Positions 17,291-29,000 of a stretch of DNA of 64,000 nt are shown piece after piece; the first letter of the stretch is position 1; every line of letters begins with the position of its first letter. The notes beneath the pieces are model-generated. The model did not search any database. It had not been told where the DNA came from and saw only the letters and a list, made by a program, of their open reading frames with translations. The position numbers and the translations under genes are program-made. The stretch is taken from positions 63,915,548 to 63,979,547 of the forward strand of contig NC_087064.1 of NCBI RefSeq assembly GCF_963678635.1, in the 5' to 3' direction. The stretch is from Symsagittifera roscoffensis (Eukaryota > Xenacoelomorpha > Acoela > Convolutidae).

Positions 17291-19777
17291 TGATTGGTTA
17301 ATATTAAATTCTTTACAGTGGTAAAATATCTAATTTATCCAATCATAAAATGTAGTTTAAATCAGGTTCCACTTTAAAATGAAAGAAAGAGAAAAAAATT
17401 TAAAAGAAATTATACAAAACCATAGCAGGTCAATCGATTTTAAAATTACAGTACTAAATAATATGCATTGCAATTATAATCAAAAAAACAACTATGTCAA
17501 AAAAGGAATGCCTTTGAAAGTTAGCCTGTAAAAACAAAGAAAAAAAACGAATAATCGGCTCCCGACCGAATCGAATCCTGTCTCATTGTCGTCCCAAGCA
17601 TGGGTTTTACCAAATTTGCAGATACAGTCTTTCGATGTGATCTTATTATGAAGTACGTAACATCTCACGTTCGAATTCTGTGAATAAAATTCTACACGGG
17701 AAATTTCTGTTTTTAGTCCACCAGCGAGGTTTCTTCTAGTAGTCAAAATTGACTGCAAAAAAACTCTCAACCCCGTAGTTTCTTCCCACAATTTAAGGCG
17801 AGTGGTCAAACCAATCAGCCTGCTTTCGATATTTATTTACCCACGGGCTGTTTTCATTAGTTGCCTCGAATCGACCTTTCTATACACAACTGAGTGAAGA
17901 GCAGATTAGGTACATGAAAACGGCGAACAAAATTTCTAACGATATTACCAAACCCTTGCTAACCGCTTTAGCTATCGAATGATCGTTAACGCGAAAAAAG
18001 TTCCTTTTCTAAAAAAAAATCGCGCAAACTGAGTTCTTAATTTTGTGCAGCAAAAATTGTGGTTTAAACAAGATACAGCTGGATCGCTGTGTAATTGGGC
18101 ACAAACATAATTATTTTTGCACAAACATATTCCACTTAGGTTGGAAAAAATAGACTGAACGTATCACACTACAAACAATTTTATAAGAAGGATGTCGAAT
18201 CCTCATTTATAAACTCGCAATTATGGCAATGTCTCCCAAGAATATTACGAGTTCGCCTACAGTGACCCAAAAGATCTCAGATTGCACTAATTGAGGAACA
18301 TGTCAATTGCAGCCACAAATTATTATCTACAAAAAACAGACTATTGCCAATTATTGTTTCCCTAAAGCTGATACGAAAAGCCTAGTCCCTCGTATAATCT
18401 TATAGCCAGAACAATTTACGATACACAAAGCCATCGCAACAATTGTGATACACAAAGCCACCGAAAAAAAATTGAGCAAACGCCAAAAAAAACACCCGGA
18501 AATTTCAAATGTTTGTTCCAAACAGAAACTCATTTTGATGAAAACCTGTGGCAGAACACAATAGTCAGTACTGAGCTGGTTACGTCAAGGGGAGTGGCGG
18601 TTAAGCGAAAGGTCGGATGTTCGAGGCCCACCATGATCCGTGCTCGTTGCTTGCGGGTGAGGCAACACTACCCAGCCCAGAAAAAATAACCAAAAAAGTG
18701 CATGAAGTTCTTAAGCAGGGGCACAACAGCGGTTCGCCGAGATGAGCTGTATAGCTCGTATAATGGTCCTTTCCCTCGTGAACAAATGGTCTTAACTCGC
18801 TTGAAAAACTTCGAATTGCGCTGCACATTTGCTAGAATATAGTCAATGGAGAAAAGACAGTTTAAAAAATCTGAAAAATTACGTTGAAAATATAACTTGA
18901 AAAAGGTGAAAATCTACAGATACAAAAACTTCATCTTTGTATCGGATGAAGTTCATAAACAGCTTTAAAAAATTGGAAATTATTCACTGTTTTCATAAAA
19001 AAGTTCATAAAGTTTTGAAAGTTTTTACGACCCATTCGTACAGAAGCAAATAATCCATTAAGAATATTTATGCCCTCAAAATTACGCAATATAAATTGAC
19101 CAAGCCGAAATAACAAACTGTTTAAATATTTAAAAACAAAAAAATGTTGAAAATAAATAAATTTACAATTTACTGAACTTTCAGTTATAGTAAAAAACTG
19201 TTTAAATTGGATTAAAACTCATGCTTTAAAAAGTAAGCCAATAAAAACACTGCCAGATAAAAAATTGTGCGTTTAAAAAAAACAGAAAATGAACCGACAG
19301 AAACTAACACGAAAACCACAAAACCGAAAAAAAATTGATAATTAAAAAACAATTAATAACAACCTGAAACAGTCTTTACCTAATTGCTACCTAAATGAGG
19401 GTAATTTTATTTGAAATTTTAGAATTTGAATATGTCAGAAATGATATTTACCATTCCTACTAAAACTACTATTCTGTGAACAAAGTTGTTTAAGGGAAAA
19501 GAGTCTAGTACCCGATTGCAATACCCTTGCTCACTGCAAGGGTAATTAATCATGAACCAAATTAGGCAAAACACTGGCTGAAAAGTGGTTCAAAACTCAT
19601 CACATCTGTCCTTTGAAATTACGTTAGCCGTCCTGTTCAACTCGGTTTAAAATTTATAGGTGAAATTTAAATTTTTTTTCAGAACCTTATTCTAGAAAAA
19701 ACTATATTGCCAAAGCTGAATTAAACTCGAAAAGCGTGTATTGCAATAATAATCCATAAATAAATCGAGGAGCACTA
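17291..19777. other. intergenic host sequence downstream of the Rho GTPase gene
   Basis: A-rich sequence without a credible ORF. It contains two tRNA-like SINE relics: near 17555-17640, with a TTCGATTCGG box-B-like sequence on the minus strand, and at 18590-18660. A TTTATT (AATAAA on the minus strand) at 19406-19411, about 370 bp past the GTPase stop, could be its polyadenylation signal. Confidence 0.45.
18590..18660 (+). repeat. tRNA-derived SINE relic (tRNA-Ser-like)
   Basis: GTGGCGGTTAAGCGAAAGG followed by GATGTTCGAGGCCC resembles the D-arm and T-arm of a serine tRNA with the middle removed. The two boxes are too close for a working tRNA, so this is a SINE fragment or pseudo-tRNA. Confidence 0.35.
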
Positions 19778-20010
19778 TTAGAAGATTTCGCACTTTTTCT
19801 TCTTTTTGTTCTGCTTCGGTTTTGTCAGCACGAGTTCGACAGCCTCAACGAACACATCCCTCAAGCCCTCGTCCGTCTGAGCAGAACACTCTGTGTGTTT
19901 ATTGGCTCCTATTTTGTAGGCCATTTTTGCCCCCTCTTCACTTCTCACACACTTTAGTCGGCCACTCTGTTTGCGAAGGTCCATTTTGGTCCCGACGAGA
20001 ACAATCGGAA
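19778..20010 (-). CDS. Rho GTPase exon 3
   Basis: Starts after the acceptor TTTTTTAG at 20011. Encodes [14 protein letters not shown], the shortened insert region, [26 protein letters not shown] and the C-terminal KKKKKCEIF, then TAA. The ATG-like ORF start at 20038 lies in the intron and is not used. Confidence 0.92.
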
Positions 20011-23000
20011 CTAAAAAAGAAGGAGCCAAGCATGACAATTCTGTCCAAAATGATTTCTATCCATAATCGCACTCTTTGCCCATTAGTTTCAATAATAAAT
20101 TCAGATACAAATTCAATAATACTTTCAGATCAGGAATTCATTTAACCGAAAAATTGAAGATCCGATTCGGGTTCAGACAAACTTTGACGCGCTTTTAGCT
20201 TCGATTGTGCATGCCCTCATGTGCCCCCACGCTATTTTTTTCGATCTCTAAGTTTTAGATCTCATCGAATAAATTCGTAGAAGATTCAAGTGGCAATGAC
20301 GTCCAGTTTTTGGGTTAAGGAAGGTTGGACCGTAATTTTTTTTACTACAATCAAAATTCGCATATATAAAATCATTTTCAAATAGCAGTTAAGATAATTC
20401 CGAAAAATAATGTAAGCAGAAGCCAGACGAAGCGCATGTTTAAAAGTCAGCCAAAATTGAGTGCACTTTTATGAACTGGAAATTATTGAATTTATCAATT
20501 GAAATAATTCTGTATTTGGAAACAATAGTTCGGCATAAATCTATGAGGCGCAAGAGGATGCATGAGTAGAGACTGAACTGTTTGATGTCTAGGTGGGGAA
20601 AGGAGAGGAGAGACTGACCTGTTGCGTCGCAGTAGTGGCGCAGTTCGTGTATCCACTTGGAGCAGCAGTTCTCGAGGGAGGTGGGGGAGTCGATTGAGTA
20701 GCACAGAAGGAACACATCTGTGCCACTATAGGAGAGGGGCCGCAATCTGTCATAGTCCTCCTGGCCGGCAGTGTCCCACAACTCTACACAACAACACAAC
20801 ACTCATCACATCTCCTTAACTCACGTTTGAGCATTAATGACTTTCAACCAGCTAGTCAAACAGGTGTTTAGAATCACATAGAAATGAATGGCTACATAAG
20901 AACAGGGATGATGAAAAAATAATTTTAGCTATTCAATATATGTTAAATGAGAACGTGCCTTCAAGTTAAATTCCGATGTATCTTCATAGAACATCGAAAC
21001 AGCATATAGACGAAGAACAGACACCAAATACCAGAATATCGAAAAAAGACTCCAAATATATCCAAGCGTGACCAAATATTTCTATTTAGCGCAAAAATGG
21101 CAAAAACAGGAAAGTGAAAACACATACATTGCAAAATGAATGTATCAAAAAGCGTCAACAAAAACTCAACTATGCCGACAGAATTTCAGACACAGAAGCT
21201 AAGCTTAAGATTAAGTCAAAAATCTTAAATCATGGTCATTCCTTTTTGCGCCACTTGCGGTACAAAAAGGAATGACCATGATTTAAATCAAACTAGCATG
21301 TAACGCACCTCCGGTGCTTGGAGTTTTTAACAACTCATAAAAAACCGCAAACATTGAAAATAAGATCTTCATCCTTTGAGTGTACTCTGACAGCACCCAA
21401 TTACAGGGTTGGTAATTTCAAATTTTGTAAAATTTTTTATTCAAATTTTCAATTAAATTTCAAATTGTGTGAAGTTTTTTATATCTAAGTTCTTAAAAAC
21501 TTTTGGAATGAAAAAAAAACGTCACATATCGGCAACTACAAATGCTCCAGAGAGTACAGTATGTTGGGAATTTCAAACTTTGGAAAACTTCAAACTTAAG
21601 TTTTCTAAAAAAAGATTTTGAAAAAAAAAAACGATAAAAAAACGTCATATCTCAGAAACTAACAGGATTTGAACTGTCATATTTAGAGTCAAGATTCGCA
21701 ACCCTTGAGATTACTCTGACAGCCTCAAACTACAGAACTAAGAATTTCAATTTTGGAAGAAGATACGTTTAAATTCTCTGAATTTTTTTTTGAAAAATCA
21801 CAAGCAACGCCAGTCTCGAAAACTACAAGGATTTGAGCAACCATATGTGACGGCGAAAACCGCAACTCCCAGGAGTACCTTCACAGAGCCTCACTTTAGA
21901 GATGAGAACTTCAAATTTTGTTTAAAAAAATTTTATATCTAAAATCTTTGAACAATTATAGAAAATAATACATAACAAACGTAACATCTTGGAAACTAAG
22001 AGCATTTGAGCAGTCGCATTTGGGGACAAGATTTATAATTTGGAACTCCTGAGAGTACCCTCACAGTACCCAAATAGAAGATAACGAATTTCATTTCTTT
22101 TGAATTTTTTAAAATTTCAGTTATCTGAAAAATTAAAAAGAAATCATAAAACATGTCATATCTCGAAAACTACATGGATTTGAGCAGTCAAATTTGGAGG
22201 CAACATTCGAAATCCTTGAGAGTACTCTAACAGCACCCAACTATAGGGTTGGGAATTTCAAGTATTGTAACTTATTTTGTTATTTGAGATTTCTGAAAAT
22301 TTCTGAAACAATCACAAAAATCGTCGAATCTCCTACACTAAAATGATTTTGACATTCAAATTGGAGGCCAAGTTCGCAACCCCTGGGAGGACCCTGACAG
22401 CATCTCACTATTAGGCTGCTTGTTTTAATCTTGGTGAAATAAACACATTCACGCTGGAAAATCGAAAAACAATTCATAACCATTGCTAAATACGACATAA
22501 CTTAAACGTGCAAAAATTCTTTCGTTGAGCATGCTAACATAACACATTGAAAAAACTTAAACGTGACGAAATATTGAAGCCCGCATTCAAATATTTAACA
22601 GGTGAAATAAGGACACTCAAATGGAAAATCGAAAAACAATTCTTAACCATTGCAAAATACGATATAGATTCAACGTGAAAATTCTTTCGTTAAACATGCA
22701 AAATTAACACGCTGAAAAAGCTTAAACGTGAGAAATAGTGAAGCCCGCATTTAATTATATTATAGATAGATGGATGAAAAAAAAATCAAACATTAAAAAA
22801 ATGTTTTCTTTTTTGTTAAAAATTACAAAAGCTGCTAAAAAGCAGAAAAATCGTGCACCATTAGAAACATTACAAAGATATTTTGGAACGCAGGAAAAAA
22901 AACTGAATCGTCAAAAATCTTTTCTGTGGGAACTACGCTACTAAGCCGACAAAAGAACATAGACGATAGTCTAAGTTAGCGGCAAATTTTCAGTTCGCAA

Positions 23001-26000
23001 ATAAACAGGGTCCCGACTGGAATCAAGCTCTCGGCCTTTATCGCCTCAAGCATAAATATAATTACTGTGCCAAGTGCGCAGATCTTTTATCGAATTTATA
23101 ATATACAAAGTAACACATTCTTCAAAAAAAATAATGCAAAAAAAATTATCAAACGAAAAAAAATTTCATAATTGATTTGTACGCATAGAAAAATGAAAAA
23201 ACCTAGATATACAAAATTCAAACCGGTTTACACTGAATAGAACGCTCAGCTTTGACCAAGGCCATCAAGATTTGAGCTGAAAAGCAAAATGGCGAAAAAA
23301 TTCGAAACCTAAACAAATTTCCGAGTGTCCGATTTGGACTAGAAAGATCTACAGATGTCAGACAAGTTTTAAAACATTACGTCAGCGCCACATAGCACGA
23401 AAACGGAGAGACCAAAAATGTTGAGGAAATGAAAAATTTTTTTTCAAATAATCTAGTTCCCGATTAACGTCGGAACCACTGAAAAACCAAATTTATCCAA
23501 TAGAAAACAAAAAAAAACGATTGGTCCTATAAACAAATGGTTTCTAGCACTAGAGCACAAAAAAAACAGAGAAAATAACTTCTCAGAAACCAATATCATC
23601 GAAAGAAAAAAAATAATCAAAGAAAAAATGATGGTCTGCAATTTCGATCCTTGCTCTTTAACGCCATCTCATTTAACTCTTCAGGAATTCTACATGACAA
23701 TCTAACAATTTTTGTAACACTTATCACCAAATTTAACCCTTGAATTAGGACGTACTTAACCGATCCCCTCCCTCTTAATCGAGTACTGATTTCTGGGAAT
23801 CACGTTCAATTTTTTTCAAAAGCGCCCAATCAAAGGTTACCATGCGTCCAATTATGGGGCATGTTTTTTGACGGGTGCCTGTCAAGTCGGAAACTTAAAA
23901 AAAGCTTTTGCTCTCAGCTCAAATCACACATCAATTAGAAGGCTCAAATTGTGAAAATCAACTATCTGTCATTTTTCTATTCGTGGCTTGGATTTATTAT
24001 GTCGTCTGTTTCGTCCAAAACTTTATCATTACCCGCATCCAGTTTCAAGCGTTAATAATCGATTATAATATGATACAAGTCTTACAAAAATAGAGAAAAA
24101 ATTGATTTTAATCAATAAATAATTGACTCTAATCTCTCATTTTACAATCAAATATAATCAATTATAATAAATTATAATCGATTATTTTTATCCGAATTTC
24201 TAATTCATTTGTTTTGCAGAAAAAATCCATTATAATCGATTATAATTGTTTATATTCCCCTTTGTTTGACCATTTTGTCTTCAACCTTGCACCTGAATTG
24301 CTTATTTTTTATGCTTTTCTTTGACGTTGGTTTGTGTCAAAAATAGGGTTTTTTAACCAGTTTTCAAATGAATTCAAATTTACTAGCGTGTAACGCACCT
24401 TCGGTGCTTCGAATTTATGACAACTCATAAAAAAAGCATTACGAGGCCAAACTGTGCATTTTGTGCATTGTAAGCGGATTCCGCAACAAGGACGCTCCCT
24501 TTGTTTTTCTTTTGTTCTTTCGTTCTCTTTGATCGTTCCGACAAAATTTTAACATGTTTAAAGACTTGTCTCTGGAATCCAGGAACATTCAGACACAAAA
24601 TTGAGCTCCTATCCAGTGCACAGTTTGGCCTCGCCATGCGGCATATATTGGAAATAATACTTGCATCCTTTGAGTGTACTCTGACAGCACTCAATTACAG
24701 GGTTTGCAATTTCAAATTTTGAACAATTAGTCAAAATGTAAGAAAAACCATTTAATTTTGTGATTTTTTTATCGAAGTTTGTTGAAAATTTTCAAAATGA
24801 CCGAAAAACCTCACATCTCGGAAATTAGCAGTCGCATTTGGACGTATCATAAATCATAAAAACGTCATATCTCAAAAACTACGATGATTTAAGCAGTCGA
24901 ATTTGAAGGAAAAACTCGCAACTCCTAAGAGTGCCCTGATAAATCCTCACTATAGAGATGGGAACATAAAAAATTTTTAAAAATAAAATCCTTGAAAAAT
25001 TAAAAAAAAATGCACTACAACAGAAACTGAACGCATTAGAGCAGTCGCATTGGGACGCAAAACTTGCAACATGAAACTCCTGAGAGTACCCTCACAGTAC
25101 GCAACTACAAAGTGGAGATTTTCAAATCATTTGAATTTTTTAAAATTCAAGTTATCTGAAAAATTAAAAAGAAATCATGAAACTCTTCCATATTGCAAAA
25201 CTCTAAGGATTTGAGCAGTCATATTTGAAGGCAAGATACGCAACCCTTGAGACCCTGAGAGTACTCTGACAGCCCCCATTATAAAAATGGGAATTTCAAA
25301 CTTTGACGAAAAAAAAATTCTTTTCTGAAAGTTTTTGAAAAAATCCCAAAAACGTCATATAGCGAAAAGTACAAAGATTTGGGCAGTCGTATTCAGAGAC
25401 AAAATTTGCTACCCTTGAGAGTAACCTTAGATTTTCCAACTACAGGGTTGAGATCTTTAAAATGTTCGAATTTTTTTTAAATATACCTTTTTGAAAATCA
25501 TTGAACAAATCATAAAAAAAGGTCATATCTCGAAAATTACAAGGATTTGAGATGAGAAATGAAAACGCAGGCAAGATTCGCAACCCCTTAGAATACTCTG
25601 ACAGCGCCCAACTACAGGGTTGAGAATTTGAAATTTTGTGAAGTTTTTTAAAGTTACGTTTTCTGAAGTTTTTGAAAAATCTCGAAAAATGCCGTGTCTC
25701 GTTAACTAAAAAGATTTGGTTACTCATATATGGAGGCCAAAATCACAACACTGGTGAAGCCCTGACAGCAACCAATTATTGGGTTGCTAATTTCACACTT
25801 AGTGAAATAGATACTGAATTCAAACTGGAAAATCGGAGAATCTTAACCATTGCAATATACGATATAGATTAAATATGGAAAAATTATTTTGTTAAATAAG
25901 CAAAAATAATACGTTGAAAAAGCTTAAACGTGGCGAAATAGTGAAGCCCACATTTAAATATTTAAAAAATAACGTTTTTATTTTTTCATTTCTTCTTGAT

Positions 26001-29000
26001 TATAGTTGTTTCATGATTTATATAGAAGAACACTAAATATCACCTACCGCGGGATTCTTTCAACTAAATATGATGAGACCTCTATGAAAAGTTTTGTTTT
26101 GTTTAGTGGTAAAACTTTGTGTTCAGATTAACCAAAAAAAGACAAGACATCTCACTTTTAAAGATTATAAAAGATTTTCGGATAAATACAATCAATTATA
26201 TTTTATTACAATGTCACGAAAAATGTTATCATTTTAATGGATTATAAATCGTTTATTACAGAGGCGAAGTTGCACTTCGCATACACAAGCAAAAATATGA
26301 CCGATAACGCTACTGGGAAAACTGAATGAGTATAACTTTGAGTCTTTAAAATCTTTTAAGTGACGCACGCCAATTATGAAGCATTAGCAGTACCAGTCAG
26401 TCTATGGAGCCGTAATATCATGAAAAAATTAAATGTAATGAAAATATAATGAAATTTTTTGATTTGAGCTTTTTTGCGGAAATCATCCCCCCGCACGCCA
26501 TATTAAGTACAAAATGATACATTTCACTCCTAGTAAATCAATTATGGCAAATAAGCTTCCTTCAACCATTGCGCGAAATATAGCGCACGTTAATTGTCCC
26601 AAATTGGCCAAAGTGGCAATTTTTACCTTTCCATAACTTTACAAAATATGATCAATATCTTTCCAAATTTAACTTTAGGTTAACAATACTTTTTGAATGA
26701 GAAAAAATCCCGTCAAAAATGTTAGTTTAAAAGTCGAAACTTGTCTGAAAAAAAACCACCCCGAGCACAAATATTCCGTTACTTTCAATACGAAAGTCGG
26801 ATCAATAATAGTCTGTGTTAAAATACTTAGCATTGGCTGTACTTAATAGCTGGCTATTGATTTAAATGACACATTTTATCGCAACAATATTTGCGTCGCA
26901 TAAATATTTGGGACTTAGGTTGGAAAAAAAAGATAGTTCATACTATAACACAAGCATTGATTGTGTAAACATCAAAATTTGGCGCTTATAGTTAATTATA
27001 ATTTTGATAAAAGTAAAATTATAATTCTAATATAATCAGCTAATTTCTTTTTTCACTGAGTGCGGGTAGTGTTTATCTCGATTTTCCGAGAGAATATTTA
27101 ACATACGAGGTGCATGATTTTTTTGCCAATTTTGAACTAGTACTGCAGTTTTCTAATTTCGAAAAAAATTTCAACGTGAAAAGCTAAATGTTTAGTTTAT
27201 GTTAAGTTTTGGATGGTCGATTTGGTTTATCAAAATATTTCTAATTTTTTAAATTCTTTTTTTTTGGATTGATTTTCACAGTTATTTGGTTGTCACATAG
27301 TGGTTCCTCTTGGTTACAGTTTTTATTGTTCCGACCACTCAAAAAGGAGAAGTTTCGTCTCCGGTTGTTTTAGTTTTTTTCCCACGCAAAATCAGATACC
27401 ACAACTAGTCATAGAATTAGGTCAAATGATATAAAGTGATTCGACCGCAACGAAAATTTTCCATTAATTTAAATTTTTGATTTTAAGACAAATTTTGATT
27501 GAACAACGCGAGCGAACAGGCGTATAATCAGGTTAACCGTTTTTTATTTTTCTATTCATTTTGCGAGTAAAACTTTTGTCTAAGTATATCGAATATGCCT
27601 AAGTTGTAAGTTTTTCTTCAGATCACAGCGTTTTTTTTTTTACAATTTGTCCCTATTTTTGTTCCTGGTCTCATGTTCTTATCACAACACCAACTTAAAT
27701 ATACACAATTTACAAGACTACCCGCACAGCATCCGGCAATCCTTATTCTTTTCAGTTTTGTAGAGTTTTTGAAGTTTTTTAAATAATTTTAGGAGTTCCT
27801 TTTGTTTTTTAATTAGCTCTTTTCTTGTGGTTCGTATATGTGATTTTTTAAGCGTTGACAAAGTAAAGCTAAGCGGTCCCCGTTGCCTGTGGGGCTAGAA
27901 CCCCAGATTTTAGGATACAAAGGCGACGATGTTACCTCAAGTCCAGGAGGGACTGAGCTTGGAAGTTGTTAGGGTTCAATATTAAAGCAAGTAAGATTTG
28001 TAAGAAAAGTTGTGTACGGGAAAAAAAGTTTAGTTCCCGATTAGAAGTATTTGTGCAATTACTTGTATATTTGTATAAAAAATTTGCTTGTAAAAACTTA
28101 TTATCCTCGTATTTTTGTTTTTGAAGCGTATTTGCAGATGGACGGCAGTGTGGTAGAGAGGGGTTAGGAACATAGCAAAAAATGATTCATTCGGCTGAAC
28201 ATTTTTCCTGAAGAAAAGACAAAGATAGCCTCTTTGGTACTTTTTTAGTCTATTTTTTGGACTATTTTTTCAAAAATTTTCCTGCGGCGAAGAAAATTAG
28301 GCCATTAAAGGGACTAAACCAAGCTAAGGGAGAGCTCGAAAAACCAATTCGGTCGTCCTAGAAAAAAGTCGACAAAATTTTCGAATTTGTTTTTGAAAAT
28401 CCGCCCCCCCCCTCGAGAAAATCGTAGATCCGCCCCTGTCTCTAGACATCTAATTTCCGGGTCTTAATAATACTCATACTGAAAATAGTTTTTATGTAAA
28501 TCAGGGGCGGATCTAGGATTTTGTCGAGAGGGGGGGTGCAGATAAAAATGTTCGACATTTTTGTCCACTTTTTTTGGGTCGACTATTTTGATTTTATGAG
28601 CTCCCTAAATCACTATAAAGACCCCATTTTTGCCAAATTTTCCACGCCACAGGCAAACACTTTGACCAAAAAGTCGCGTTTTTTCGGGGCGCTTCTCCTT
28701 CAAAATTAGTATATATTGGCACCGAAGGCGCTTTTAGAAAAAATTTAGAGCCCACCAAATATGGATATATCAAAATAGTACAAATTGGGACACTTTGGGT
28801 CGGCAGGGGGTCGAATTCCAGGTAGATGGCGTCTATACCCCACCCGCTCCCTAAATCCGCCCCTGATGTGAATGTTTAGACGCGCCAAAGCTTTGCAGTT
28901 GTCGAATTAATTATTTATTGTTCCGACCATTGAAAATGGGGAGGAACTTAGTATTCGGTTGTGTTTTAGATTTTTTCTTTTTGTTTTCTACGCAAAATCA

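Noticed and set aside
21225-25975. CRISPR-like array for the unit repeats
   Set aside because: Units are diverged throughout, with no constant repeat and variable spacer pattern, in a eukaryotic intron.
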